A stretch of 64,000 bases of DNA, taken from assembly GCA_016648135.1 (NCBI GenBank), contig JADDOH010000498.1:186001-250000 (forward strand), read 5' to 3'. Shown here one piece after another: positions 22,141-33,204 of the stretch. Source of the DNA: Agrypnia vestita (taxonomy: Eukaryota; Arthropoda; Insecta; Trichoptera; Phryganeidae). The notes beneath the pieces are model-generated. The model was not told where the DNA came from. It worked only from the letters and a program-made list of their open reading frames with translations, and ran no database searches. How positions within the stretch are numbered: the stretch's first letter is position 1; the number at the start of each line of letters is the position of its first letter. Both the position numbers and the translations under genes were made by a program.

Positions 22141-22204
22141 CGTCCAATTAAAATAATCTCGTTATCTGTTTGTCCATATAACAATTTTTTTTAAATAAAA
22201 TAAA

Positions 22205-22275
22205 TACATATTTATTACTTAGGAACCGACATGTAAAAGTACCGACATTTTTGACGGGTTACAGCTAGTTATACT
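22205..22275 (+). mobile_element. Helitron-like 3' end
   Basis: TTAGGAACCGACATGTAAAA, GACATTTTTGACGGGTTACA, then GCTAGTTAT. A near-identical tract at 28,310-28,365 ends GCTAATT. The terminal CTAG with an A/T 3' flank is Helitron-like, but the hairpin is poor. Confidence 0.4.
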
Positions 22276-22898
22276 CGTATATAAATTTGTAGCTCACACG
22301 CAAATAATTCAAAGCCATTCAAGGAAGAATCTATAATATACATAATATACGAAAAGTGGTAGCATGTGTTGCGTAGAACATTTCGCAAAATTTACCCCAA
22401 ACGTAATACTTAAATATGTTGCGCTGCATGTAGTTGTGAGTACGATCGAAATTCAGAGTCAATACTTAGATGATTTAAAGTATGTAAAAAAAAAATGTAC
22501 GCCTTAAAAGCGTAATTTTCGGTACAAAATAACACATCACAGTACATAATAACAGATATAATATAAAACGGCGTAAATGTGACCTTGTCCTTTCGCGTGA
22601 TCATTTTTTCCTTAAAATTTTCCTGGAAATTTCAATGCGATATCATTAAAATAAACAAATCAAAATATGCATTATATATTCATGCACTATATTATTCCTT
22701 CCAAGAAAAATAGTGCGCGGGAGCATTATCTTCCACGCGTACAATCGAAGGAATCAAATACATAAGTATTTAAAAGTTTCTACCCCCCTTTTGATCGGAA
22801 GTGTACTTGCGGGGAAGGTTGTTGACAGAAAACAAATAAAGCGTCGCGTCCGACTCGAACTGTAAATATTTAGTCGGTAGAGCAAATTTGCCCCCGGC

Positions 22899-23640
22899 TA
22901 AAGCGATGTAGGCCAAACTAGGGGACAAATTATCTCTCAACATCACGCGCGGCAGAGTCTACGTGACGTTGCAACGTCGTGCACTGTTCCGCGACGTCGC
23001 GCACAACATAGCGGGGCATTTCTACATGCCGCGGAAACGTTGCCATGCGCACGGTACTCGAGCGAGTTCACGAGGACATCGGGCTGCGCGTCAGTATCAC
23101 GTGGTATGTTTACAAGTGAATGCGCATGCGCTGTATCTGTCAACTGACATTAATGTGGGGAAACGAAATTATTGTTCTAACTCATCGCCGTACAATTTTG
23201 TGGGACACTTCAAACCGTGAATATAAAAATAAAATGATGTGAGGGCCAACAGCGTTCCTTAATATTGTCTTGCTTGGCTATGGAAGGCCCGATTATTTGT
23301 AATAAATTGTCAAAACCAGTTGTCATTCGAGTGAAATTGACAAAAGATCCGTCAGATATTCGAAGATCGCATAGAATATCCATCCTTCTTTCTCTTTGCA
23401 GTAATTTCGCACCCACCACCTTTTTCTCCTCTTACGTTTCGATAAACTCTTTAAAATAAATAGATACGTAGCTGTCATCATAACCTCATCTGGCGACATT
23501 TCCGCGACAAGTGATATGTGAGTCCCGGTGTGTACACGTCAAATGACCGCGTCATTGTCTCCGAAACATGAGCGTAGATGTCGATGCGACATGCCTCGCG
23601 GAATGTTTCGCGATTTGTCCCCTAGTGAATACACGGCTTA
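22899..23640 (-). mobile_element. PIF/Harbinger element with transposase remnant
   Basis: The inverted ends GATGTAGGCCAAACTAGGGG / CCCCTAGTGAATACACGGC, each with ACTAGGGGACAAAT inside, are flanked by TAA/TTA (TWA target). The element is CpG-rich compared with its surroundings. On the minus strand, 23,430-23,230 encodes R-K-R-R-K-R-W-W-V-R-N-Y then, after a frameshift, L-R-I-S-D-G-S-F-V-N-F-T-R-M, F-D-N-L-L-Q-I-I-G-P-S-I-A-K-Q-D-N. That is the N-terminal region of Harbinger nucleases (RRRRxFWVRP..FxNFxRMxxxxFDxLLxxVxPxIxKxDT). The DDE catalytic core is absent, so the copy is inactive. Confidence 0.75.
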
Positions 23641-23804
23641 ACGCTCGGGAGTCAGCTCCCCGCAATAGCCGAACCGAACCGCCCCAGGGTGTGCTAATGT
23701 CGCTGTACAAAATGCCGCCCAAAAAAAATCTGCGATCACTTGCATTTACACTAAAGCGCTCCAAGAAGTTTCACTCCGAAGTGTATTTTAATCGGTGACA
23801 TTTT

Positions 23805-23990
23805 AACCGTTATTTGAAATTTGTATCTGAATGTGTCGATGATTCGCAAATGACTTTGCTATTCAATGGGCAACTATTGGTACTAAATATACAACGATTA
23901 TATCTTAGTTATCAATCATCGATACAATAAGATACAAATCCCAAATGACTTACCGAAAATAACTGGTTAAAATAACAGTTTAACCATCAC
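23805..23990. mobile_element. MITE family Q
   Basis: TAACCGTTATTTGAAATTTG..GTGTCGATGATT at the left and AATCATCGATACAATAAGAT..AACTGGTTAAAATAACAGTT at the right form imperfect inverted ends. The same motifs (TTTGTATCTGA, CGATGATT) bound the tandem-expanded copy at 5,935-6,295. Confidence 0.6.
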
Positions 23991-24164
23991 TAGCGTGTAC
24001 TTTGTACGCACGAAGCGTAACTAATCGTACTCCTTTCGGGCGAAGTTTTACAGTATTTAAAGAAGAAACACGTTTAAAACATAAAACGTGTGCAAAACCT
24101 TATTTTTTAAACATTTGAAATAGGGTGTGGGGTTTCCTTCGCCGTTTCCTCTAAGCTGCGGGCC

Positions 24165-24640
24165 CACTCTTCACGATAGCGCACGCCTGAAATATTATCA
24201 GCGAATTAATATATCTATACCTATAAAACTCATATCCCTTCCATACCCCTTCCCCTCGCCGTGACATATTTTCGATGCAAATCTGTACCGGTTGACCGAT
24301 CGGACTCAAAATTTGGAAACTTATTCTCTAGGACTCGGCGGGTAACATAGGCAACATTTCCCCCTTATTCCATACCCTTTCCCCTCCCCCTAAAATATTT
24401 TCGATGCAAATCTGTACCGTTTGACCGATCGGACTCAAAATTTGTAAACCTATTCTTTCGGACTCGGCGGATAACATAGGCAACATTTCCCCCCTATTAT
24501 CATACCCCTTCCCTTCCCCCTGACATATTTTCCATGCAAATCTATCCCGTTCGAATCGAAACTTTGTTTACCCTCACAAATTTATTTTAAATTTAATCCT
24601 TAACCCGTGCAACGCCGGGTATGAACAGCTATTTATATTA
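24165..24640 (+). mobile_element. Helitron 3' portion with internal ~123-bp tandem repeats
   Basis: The 3' end reads ACCCG-TGCAACGC-CGGGT-atgaacag-CTATT, a 5-bp hairpin followed by the CTRR-like terminus. The same hairpin loop type (TGCGAAGC) is in the element ending at 37,997. Inside, two full units and a partial third of about 123 bp (CATATTTTCGATGCAAATCT, GTTGACCGATCGGACTCAAA, ACATAGGCAACATTTCCCCC) repeat in tandem. Confidence 0.6.
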
Positions 24641-24680
24641 TATATCTTACAACATGTAATGTAATAATAGCTGATCTTCA

Positions 24681-25345
24681 GTGCCTGGTGTCCGGGATGT
24701 CCGATGTATGCAAGCAGATAGCCCACCATACTACTCAGCTGCTATCGGGTCGAAGTCGTTCGATCTAGGACTCGCTGCTGACCCGTGGCGTACTTGTGGT
24801 CGGGTGGCTCAGACGGCGGAACATATCCTCTGGGATTGTACGATTATGAATGATGCGAAAGTGGATATGCTTGAAGGTTTCACTGAGTTTCGGATGAATG
24901 AAGGAAGAAGATCATGTAACGACGTCCTCGTAAAGAATGAGCGGAATTTGGATGCTTCAGACAGTTCACTCGTGTGTGGATGACCCGCTGGGAAATTCTG
25001 CGGGGATCTGCTTCGTTGTAATTTTGTAGAGATATCTGCCGGTCCTGTGCCTTCCTAGTCGGATATCAAGTTGTGTTATTATTTTTGTTTGTTTTCTTTT
25101 TCCTATGGGGTTGTCAGTCCAACCATTCACTGCCGCCGCCGTGGGATTCGTCTTCATATTGTTGCTTTTCTTGGTTATTCTCTATTTTATAAATCTTTAT
25201 TTCGTTGTTTTTGCTTTTCTTTTGTTTTCTTATTATTGTTGTTGTATTATTTGTAATAATATGTGTCTATATATAATGCTCTATCTGCTTTTCTGTAATT
25301 ATATTTTTTTGATTGATAATGAAGACTTCTCTCAGATTGGGGACA
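24681..25345 (+). pseudogene. LINE ORF2 C-terminus (Cys/His knuckle) and 3' UTR
   Basis: An open frame of 100 codons has C-G-R-V-A-Q-T-A-E-H-I-L-W-D-C, the C-x-x-x...E-T-x-x-H-x-L-x-x-C knuckle found after the RT domain in R1/Jockey-type LINEs. It ends at TGA 24,981-24,983. The T-rich tract to ~25,345 looks like its 3' UTR. The upstream RT domain is missing. Confidence 0.65.
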
Positions 25346-25439
25346 GTGAATGACTTTGATCTGTCAGCCGCGCCACTTCGCGATTTTTACTTTTTAGTAA
25401 AAAAAATGTCAACCTAGAGACGATTGAGTAGGACCGATA

Positions 25440-26235
25440 TGGAAGCTTTTGCTCTTAGAGCGGTCCTGGGTAAAGCGGTGGGTACCATTCACTATATGCA
25501 TGCAGAGTGAACCTATGATGAATGTCAGCAAATCGAAAGCGATGGTGTTCGAGAGAAAAGATAGAATAAACGCGATGTAATTGTAAACAACGAATGATTA
25601 GAACAGGTGAATGAGTTTGTATACTTGGGAACATGTTTAATAGAAACGGCAAGGCTGAGAACGTTATCGAAAGGAGAGTGACTGCGAGTAACCAAGTAAA
25701 TGTTGCTCATTATGGCCAATAAGAACCTGTCGAAAGAAGCGAGACTAACGGTACATAATGACGTTCTAGTGCCAACTCTGATGTATGGAAGTGAAACCAG
25801 GAATTGGCAAAAAAGGAATGAAATTAGACTGAATGCGGTGGAAATGCGGTCACTAAGGCGCTTGTGTGGAAAATCGTTGAAGATCGAATACAAGTTAAAA
25901 GTGAATGTAATGCTGGCTGTAGTGTGATAAATATATAGAATAAATAAAGGAGTGCTGAAATGGTTTGGTCATGTAGAACGTATGAGCGAGGAAAGGATGG
26001 TTAAGAAAATATATGGGGCGAGTGTTGAAGGCAACAGGATTAGAGTGCGTCCGCGAAAGACCTGGCACGATCACATATTACAAGTATTGTAGGATGGCCC
26101 TGTTAAAAGCCTCAGCAACCGTAAAACTTACGCGAGAAGATGTATGAATGTAGCCGAAGAAAAATTGGTGTGCCAAGATATTAGAATATGGCGTTCTCTC
26201 CTCTCTGCCTACCCCTTCGCATGGTTCGTTAGTTA
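25440..26235 (+). pseudogene. Insect RT/endonuclease LINE, C-terminal half
   Basis: Successive frames read N-V-S-K-S-K-A-M-V-F-E-R, E-Q-V-N-E-F-V-Y-L-G-T, K-N-L-S-K-E-A-R-L-T-V-H, L-V-P-T-L-M-Y-G-S-E-T, A-V-E-M-R-S-L-R-R-L-C-G, then L-K-W-F-G-H-V-E-R-M and W-R-S-L-L-S-A-Y-P. All of these are landmarks of the RT C-terminus and 3' end of a LINE group abundant in Lepidoptera. Several stops and frameshifts are present. Related copies are at 32,245-32,880 and 54,305-54,715. Confidence 0.8.
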
Positions 26236-26624
26236 GTTTTTACAATATGTATGTGGGGATGAACGAGCTAAAGCTGAAGAGCTATACCGTCTGATTTCTG
26301 TATTGATTCATATTTCATCTTTCGCTTAAAAAATTTTTACAACAATTTATTTAAATAAAACGTGAAATGTTTTGTGGTGATTATACAAATCAAAAATGTA
26401 TAATTTCCCCGCTAGCTACGTGCCAAAGGTTGCGTATTTGCGCATCCATATGAATAGGACACGCTTTCTCACACAGCTCAGGGTTACCTGGGTCGCCGGA
26501 GAAGAAGAGATAACGAAGCGAAATGTTACATCACAAATGCATATACATTAAGGAATAGCGAAGTGTTTCAGTATTTCTTGTAACCCTACTTCGCATTGGT
26601 CGAGTCGCAAATACGTTACAGTTG

Positions 26625-26925
26625 AGTACAGAGGCGCAGAACTAGAGTAGTGGATATCATGGGTCGTGTAGCGAAGCTAAACTGGCAGTAGGGAGGGCGT
26701 GTTGCGTGGCAGGATGCTACAAGACGGACTCCCAGAGTTCTGAAATGAAGACCTTGGGAAAATAAAGTCGCGTCGGAAGACTTCAAAAGAGATGGGCCGA
26801 CGATATAGCCGCTGTGGGGGGAAGAAATGGCTACCGCTAGCAAACATCAAGGAAGGATGGAAGGGTATGGAAGAGGCTTATATCCAGCAGTGGAGAGATG
26901 AAGGCTGAGGAAGATATCAAAGATA
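26625..26925 (+). pseudogene. RTE-type LINE 3' end
   Basis: Frames include R-R-T-R-V-V-D-I-M-G-R-V-A-K-L-N-W-Q (compare R-T-R-V-x-D-I-x-x-R-V-A-K-L-K-W-Q-W-A-G-H), W-P-T-I, and Y-P-A-V-E-R near the end. Stops interrupt the frame. A shorter relative is at 47,475-47,760. Confidence 0.65.
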
Positions 26926-27571
26926 GAAGAAGCGTATCTTCGTCAGGACAGACTCACAATAACCGTACCGTCAATTAAATATGTGGGGGTGTTGTTAAGA
27001 ATTTTGGTATTAACACAGTATACTAAGAACAGTAATACGTCTTCATAAAAACTGGCCGCAACTACGGAGTAAAAGTAAAGTGACAACAACAACAATAACT
27101 CGCCGACAGGCCGGAGATAAACTACTGTTCCGGGCATACTGCGGTATTAATAATGAAGTCCAACCATAAGATAAAAACAAAAAGATCGGATCGTAATGTC
27201 ATTTGACAATCACTGTTAGCCGTGCAAATAATTATTTTTTCTTTGCCTACTAGTAACGTATGAAATATTCTTCTTCTAGTCTTGTCCTACTGGTAACATA
27301 TAAATTTGTATTGATTGTAATATAAAACCGAAAAAGAGTATTTATTTAATAGGAGAAAATATATTAACTGAAAAATGAGATTAACTTGAATGAGTGAATC
27401 TGCCGCCTTCCGAGTGAGTCCGCCCGCTCGGCGCAGCCCTAGCGGGGCTAATACCACAGAATAAAGAATACCGACCTAAAATACCACTTGGCTACCACAC
27501 ATGTCACGAATCACTATATTCAACGCGGACAAGTTGCTTCTATGCCCCTTTAATTTAATTTCCGTGATGTA

Positions 27572-27719
27572 TGGCCGGGTGTATCAACTTGGCTTATAGT
27601 ATATTTTGCTTAAACCATTCATTTTTGCGTTTTCCACCAATCAAACAACCCGTTTTCGTAAAAATATATGCTTTAAACGGACGATTACCGTAAACCAAGT
27701 TGATAGAGCCGATCCTTAA
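27572..27719. mobile_element. Harbinger-like MITE (GGCCGG terminal family)
   Basis: GGCCGGGTGTATCAACTTGG at the left and CCAAGTTGATAGAGCCGAT at the right form inverted ends. The internal CGTTTTCCACCAATCAAACA and TCGTAAAAATATATGCTTTA are shared with 32,367-32,516. Confidence 0.6.
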
Positions 27720-28189
27720 TCGTATAATATATTATTTTTGAATAAATTATCAGTCCCCTAGTGCGATTTAAAAGCCTTTTTATCATTACAATAATTATCG
27801 CTTTGTTTTAACCACAATAAATTTTTATGGTAATAATTTAATTTGTTTTGAGAGCGATGGTTTCTTCTTCGAGACAAGAAATATACTAAAATTAATTTTC
27901 AAGTAAATACAGCTTGATTGTGGTGGGAGGAAGTTAAAAGGGGGCGTGGTTACAAAGTAAGTAGGCATAAAGTATGTACAATTTAAGAGAGGGCTATTTA
28001 AAAATTTATTTCATTATTTATTATAACGCTTGAATACTTGAAGCAGTGGACTTCAATATTGAAGGGATTGCAATATAACGAGATATTATGTTGAATTTTT
28101 AAGAGAAGTGTTCATTGTTTTATTTATAAAATGGTGCCAAAAAGTAACATTGGAAATTTTAAGAAAATATCCCAATTACAATAAATTAT

Positions 28190-28365
28190 AATTTTTTTTC
28201 TTTGTTTTTTCTTTTTCTTAAAAATATTTCTTTTCTTTTCTTTTTTTTTCTTTATAGTTCCTAAGTAATATTTTTTTCTTTTTTATATACAAATAAATAA
28301 CTACTTATTCCTTAGGAACCGACATGTAAAAGTACCGTCATTTTTGACGGATTACAGCTAATTTT
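28190..28365. repeat. Poly-T/C-rich tract and Helitron-like end
   Basis: An ~100-base T-rich stretch with TTTTC units (28,190-28,285) is followed by the same ~60-base tract as at 22,205-22,275 (TTAGGAACCGACATGTAAAA). The two events may be unrelated neighbours. Confidence 0.4.
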
Positions 28366-28469
28366 ATAATATTTATGAAAATAACATGTCATTTTTATGG
28401 TCGTGAAATTAGAAACACTGCAAAAAATATAATTAAAAATTATAGTATTAATGAAAGAGTTATTCAATA

Positions 28470-28870
28470 TAAAATCACCGCCCTAGCGTAAAGTGCGCGA
28501 GTTGTACTTGCATAACAAGAGCCAGCCGCGCCTGAAATTGTACAGTTATTTTATCGGTAAAGTTCTCAGTAGTGAGCTGAATCGTGATTGTGTTTAGTGA
28601 CTCAATTGTGACGATGTTTGTTGGGTGCGATACAACTAACCAGCGGGGACTTGATTTGGAAGCAGACCCAACTAAGCAAATGGCGTCTACTTTATTATAT
28701 TCCGCAACTTCCAGTAGCTGCAGCGTCCAGGCCCGGCACGCTGTCCAGCTCCAGGTGGTGGCTCCGTGGCGAATCGTGTTCCCGCGGCCGCTTTGTGTGT
28801 GCCGTGTCCTGTCCAGGGCGGCGGTTGCATTAGCTACGGACCCACATACGGGAATCATTCGTCACCAGGC
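28470..28870. other. GC-rich island, unassigned
   Basis: GC content is well above the surroundings. Overlapping open frames of 127 (minus, ATG at 28,858) and 128 (plus, ATG at 28,584) codons span it, but neither resembles a family I know. It contains CCGCGGCCGC at 28,782-28,791. It could be a non-coding first exon, a promoter or an unknown repeat. Confidence 0.35.
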
Positions 28871-29249
28871 TGAACTTCGAACCTGGGACATTATTGTTTT
28901 ATTTTTAGCGGAAGTGATGATAATAACAATAGTAATCATAAATGTTACCGTTCCCTTACGCCCTTTGTAATATCAATTCCATTTTGTGAACAAATTGCAG
29001 CATCATTGTTACTAATTCATTATACGGTGTTGGCAGTTGGGTTTCCAGCTCAATAACCAATTTATTATACAAAGACAAAGACGATTTAATTTCACTGCCC
29101 CGCTTGTTTTTTACGAGTTACCAAATGAAACTAAAGAAATTAAAATACACAAACCTTTTATACTCCGTATCACTAATTTTATGAAAATATCAGGTAGAAG
29201 GTTGGCTGAAGAAGTGATCCGCCCTTGACCTCTAAATAGGCAAAATCTG

Positions 29250-29806
29250 CTTTATACAGAGTTATTTGTAAAACATTAATAACCTCGCAGGACTATATTC
29301 CTGCCATGATTATGAGTCGAAAATGTTCAAGCTATCATGACCTAATATCAATAGTTATAGAGATTTGCGACATCAAAGTTTGCATTTTTTTTTTCAATAT
29401 TTCTGACTTATTTTTTGTAAAACGTTGGAGTATCATTACAGTAATTAATTTCAATTACGAAAAATTTATTCGTTTCAATAAAAGTTAAATAAAATGATTA
29501 AAACCCTGAAAAAAATCCAATTGGAATGTTTTCCAATTAGAATTCGAAGGTTTTTATTTTTTTATTTGGCTTGTATTAAAGGGAATAAATTTTTCGTACT
29601 CAATATAAGTTACTGTAATGATAGACCAACGTTTTACAAAAAATAAGTCAGAAATATTGAAAAAAAATGCAAACTTTGATGTCGCATATCTCCTTAACTA
29701 TTGATATTAGGTCATAATAGCTTCAACATTTTCGACTCATAATCAAGGTAGGAGTATAGTCCTGCGAGGTTATTAATATTTTACAAATAACCCTGTATAA
29801 CTTCAA
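29250..29806. mobile_element. Fold-back element, family F
   Basis: The arms of ~240 bases are inverted complements: TTATACAGAGTTATTTGTAA, AACCTCGCAGGACTATA, GACATCAAAGTTTGCATTTT and ATTTCTGACTTATTTTTTGT on one side, their complements on the other, around CCAATTGGAATGTTTTCCAATT. Shared internal motifs place it with the copies at 49,896-50,396, 59,820-60,380 and 62,460-63,058. Confidence 0.75.
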
Positions 29807-30364
29807 CTATACTCTAATATAGTATTTATTTTTGTATCTACTTAATTTTTTAAAATTTTTTTGTATCTTATCATTTGTATTAATTTTTGTATATACTTAA
29901 ATTTTTATCTTATTTTTATATGTATATTCTCTTTTCTTTTAGATTTATGTATTCTTATGATTGTATATATTACTTAATTCTTTCTGCTTTCTTTTATACA
30001 TTTATGCTTCTTAACTATTGTTATTTGTTACTATTTCATAACTAGCAAATGAGAAAACTGCAACAGAACAGGTTTTACCTAGTGTGGCAGTTATTAGTAA
30101 CTTATATCAAAACAAATGTAAAACAAACAATACTTCAAATCAACGACTTAGAAAGACACATAAACATTTCATTAAAAGTTTTTGACTTTGAGTTCGTTAC
30201 AAGATTACAGAAAACCGCAAGGTGCTCCACGATTTGCAGGGCCAGAAGTCACCTAGGAACCCACAATCGCTCCATGACAGCGAGCTATGAACAAATCGTC
30301 CACCGTGTAAGCAATTTACGGACGTTTCCCGGTAAATGAAATCGGTATGTTAAAAAAAACGCAC

Positions 30365-30605
30365 ACGTGCATGGCACGTGGCGATAGCGGGACGCAAAAG
30401 GGAATCCGAGACAGGATGAGCGAGAGGAAAATGCAAGGACTTACGAAAAATACGTTCGCTCGGTAGCCCTGCATTTGAGGTGGGTATTATTGAATTTTCG
30501 AAACTGGAGAGAGCTGACACTAAACCGAGATGAGCGGAGGAAGACTCTTGAGGAGGCCAAGACCCACCAGGGGTTGTAGTGCCAAGAGTGATGATGAAGA
30601 TGATG
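30365..30605 (+). pseudogene. RTE-type LINE C-terminus
   Basis: One frame runs V-A-L-H-L-R, F-R-N-W-R-E-L-T-L-N-R-D-E-R-R-K-T-L-E-E-A-K-T-H-Q-G-L then stop, matching the W-R-x-L...E-E-A-K-T-H-x-G-L end of RTE-like ORFs. Only the 3' terminus remains. Confidence 0.65.
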
Positions 30606-30798
30606 GTAAAAATATATAACAAAATACAATGCTCCAACAGCCATGATAGGCTGAAACCTGAAAAAGTTACGGTAAAAAAAGTGGAAAACAGTTCAAAGGT
30701 GTTTTAATTTAATTTAATCATTAAAACGGAATTCCACAAAGAACTGCATACTTCAAAATTATATTTACAGAAATTTAGCTTTTCAGTGTTAATATTTC

Positions 30799-31152
30799 GT
30801 CATGATCGTAGAACAATGACGGATGTGCAAAAAATTACATATTGACTTTTTTTGGGTCGTTAAAAAGTGAAGAAAAGAAGCCATCTAATGGTATATAAAA
30901 AGTGTATTTTTTCTCATTAATTTATCCGTCGTTATACGAAGTCGGTATAAGGACGTTTCTGATTTGCGTTCGTAGAACAAGGCAGCATGTGTAAAAACGT
31001 CGTTGTACTGCGCTGACTATATTTGAGGTTTGAAAGGTATCAACTTTAAATAACTAACCCAAGTTTCAAAGGAAAATTTTTTGTGGTTATCGAGCTATGG
31101 ACATAAAGTGTCTTTGAGAAAAATCACACGCGTCGTTGTTCTACGATTGTGA
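30799..31152. mobile_element. Short inverted-repeat element
   Basis: TGATCGTAGAACAATGACGG at the left faces the complement GACGCGTGTG...TCGTTGTTCTACGATTGTGA at the right. A third, internal copy of CGTAGAACAAGGCAGC.TGTG lies at 30,970. No ORF was seen and the superfamily is unassigned. Confidence 0.5.
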
Positions 31153-31159
31153 CGATTTA

Positions 31160-31335
31160 AAGACATAAGGGTGTCACGGACATAAAGAGCAATCTAGAAG
31201 GAAAACATCTAAAATGGTACAGGCACAGAAAACGGAGACCCCCAGACCATATGGTAAAGCAGGCAATATCTGTGAAGCTTCATCGATAGTCATTCAGAGG
31301 AAGACCAAAGATCACGAGAGCTTCTAGAGCAAGGT
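31160..31335 (+). pseudogene. LINE scrap (x-L-K-W-Y-x-H region)
   Basis: G-V-T-D-I-K-S-N-L-E-G-K-H-L-K-W-Y-R-H, then D-H-M-V-K-Q-A-I, parallels the 19.1-kb fragment residue for residue, so both derive from one LINE family. Confidence 0.6.
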
Positions 31336-31339
31336 GCCT

Positions 31340-32010
31340 TGTATCGCTTAAATGCTTAATGAATATCGATTTTTCCGGTTTCGAAGATAAAAATCAGTTC
31401 GAATTCGAATCATTCGGTTAATCGGAAGCCTTATATGCCAATTTAAATAAGAATATCTACATGACCTCCAGAAACGGTCGTCATCACTGTACGCTTGCGG
31501 TAACTGAGGGTTTGGACTGTCTTTGAATATGCGTTTGACCTTTGGCGCCCACGTGCCCTGCTGTACTCTCAGAACAGCACACTACGACCTATCATGGCCA
31601 AACACTATCGACTCGGATTGATCAAGCAAACCCGCCCGCTCCTGTAGCCATGGAGATCCCCAGATGTGTGTGCGTAAAGCGCCCCGACCTGTATTCTCAA
31701 TCCCCAGCTGTCGAACCGAGCGAAAGACATTTGGCGAGACAGTGTAGAAAGGACTCCCATGTCAAACATTTATTATTATCATTTTTGTTTACGTCTCATT
31801 TTAAAAACAAAGCATTTTGGCTTAAATAAAGAGACAAAAAATATGAATATATAAAGAGTTTAGTTAATAAATCTAAAAGTATTATTTTGTTGCGCTTGTC
31901 TCTGCCTTGGGCCTGCAAACAAATACGAGCAACCGATATTATATTCACCAGACTAATAGAAATATAATTAATGAAAGTGTACTTTGTTTTCACCACTTAT
32001 ATATTAAAAA
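31340..32010. other. No recognised feature
   Basis: A mixed-composition stretch at 31,500-31,750 has a 95-codon open frame (from 31,542) without family resemblance. The rest is AT-rich. Confidence 0.35.
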
Positions 32011-32244
32011 TATCAACATGTTTCAGGGCCAATGGTCCCTTCGTTAGGATACAATGTATTGGCCAGAGAGGTCGTAAAAACACGCCATAACACCCCAGAA
32101 GACACAAACCAGAAGATATAATGTATTGATATTTTCAGTGAATGGTGAAAATGGTGAAAACAAAGTACTTTTTTATTGATAATATCTATTAATAATTTCA
32201 CCACAAAAACATTTTGATATTTTTGAAGAAGTTAATAAAAATAA

Positions 32245-32880
32245 GTTTATCGAGGCAAGACTATCGCTACGCGATAGAATTCTGGTACCAACATTCATGT
32301 ATAGAAGTAAAGCCTGGAGCTGAAAAGTAACGAAAGTAGACTGAATGCAGTAGAGATGAGATCACTTAGGGCCGGTTGCTACAAGTTGAATTGAAATAAA
32401 AGTCCGTTTAAAGAATAGACTTTTGCGTTCTCTACCAATCAAACGGTCCGTTTCCGTAAAAATCTATGTTTTAAACGAACTTTTATATTAATCCAACTTG
32501 AAACAACCGAGCCTTAGACGAATATGTGCAAAATTCATTTATGATAGAGTAAAGAATGAATATATTAGTAATGAATGTAAAGCTGATCTTAGCATAGTTA
32601 ATTGAATTAAAAAATGGTTTTGGCATTTCGTGCGAATAAATGAGGAAAGAATGGTAAGAAAGATATATGAAGCGAGGCGCCAGAAAGAGAGGGCGACCGC
32701 GGAAGACACGGCATGATCAGATTAAACAGATACCGGAAGTTGTTCCTGTTAGTAGCCTCAACAATCGTCGAGCTTGCACGTAGAGATATATGAATGTAGA
32801 TGAGGTGAGAGTTATGTCGAGTCAGAAGAGTGTAGTACCCTATCCTCTCCGCCTACTCTCTCTAGATAAGTTAATGGTGG
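32245..32880 (+). pseudogene. Insect RT/endonuclease LINE fragment interrupted by a MITE
   Basis: L-V-P-T-F-M-Y and A-V-E-M-R-S-L-R lead into the insertion at 32,367-32,516. The frame resumes with R-I-C-A-K-F, then K-W-F-W-H-F, K-I-Y-E-A, R-P-R-K-T-R-H-D-Q and M-N-V-D-E. It is the same LINE family as 25,440-26,235. Stops and indels make it a pseudogene. Confidence 0.75.
32367..32516. mobile_element. Harbinger-like MITE inserted in a LINE, TTA duplication
   Basis: TTA-GGGCCGGTTGCTACAAG at the left and CTTGAAACAACCGAGCC-TTA at the right. The LINE codons on either side join cleanly when the element and one TTA are removed. The internal GTTCTCTACCAATCAAACGG matches 27,572-27,719. Confidence 0.75.
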
Positions 32881-33089
32881 ATACAGTCACACGGACACGG
32901 CCCGATACAGGGTGTGGAAAAATATCGATAATGATGTGTTTTACAATGAAATGTAATAATATGAGTTACATAAAACGCCGATTATTTGTTCTATTTTATT
33001 TTTCAATTGATTCATCAACATGGTAGATTGATATTTTTTTAAATATTGATCGTATTATTTGTATAAATCTAAAAATGTCCTTAGGTTTC

Positions 33090-33200
33090 ATGGCCGTTCA
33101 GAATCTTCTGTGTATAGTTTTATGGGATATTCTGCCGTGTATATGTGACCTCTCTGGCCAACGTTTCGGATCCCATTGCAGGGTCCATCATCAGGGCTAA
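33090..33200 (-). ncRNA. Hammerhead-bearing Penelope-type tract
   Basis: On the minus strand, CTGATGA (33,194-33,188) is followed by GGACCC, loop TGCAATG, GGATCC (5 of 6 pairs), GAAA (33,167-33,164), then CGTT and GGCC. AACGTT after the core is a palindrome, as in minimal dimerising hammerheads. Three pairs of stem I (GCC/GGC) flank the core. The neighbouring GATATTCTGCCGTGTATATG is shared with 36,852-36,876 and, degenerately, 10,196. Confidence 0.55.
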
Positions 33201-33204
33201 TCTT

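Noticed and set aside
28475..28970. Protein-coding gene from the long overlapping frames on both strands
   Set aside because: Both strands are open simply because the patch is GC-rich. No splice context or family resemblance supports either.
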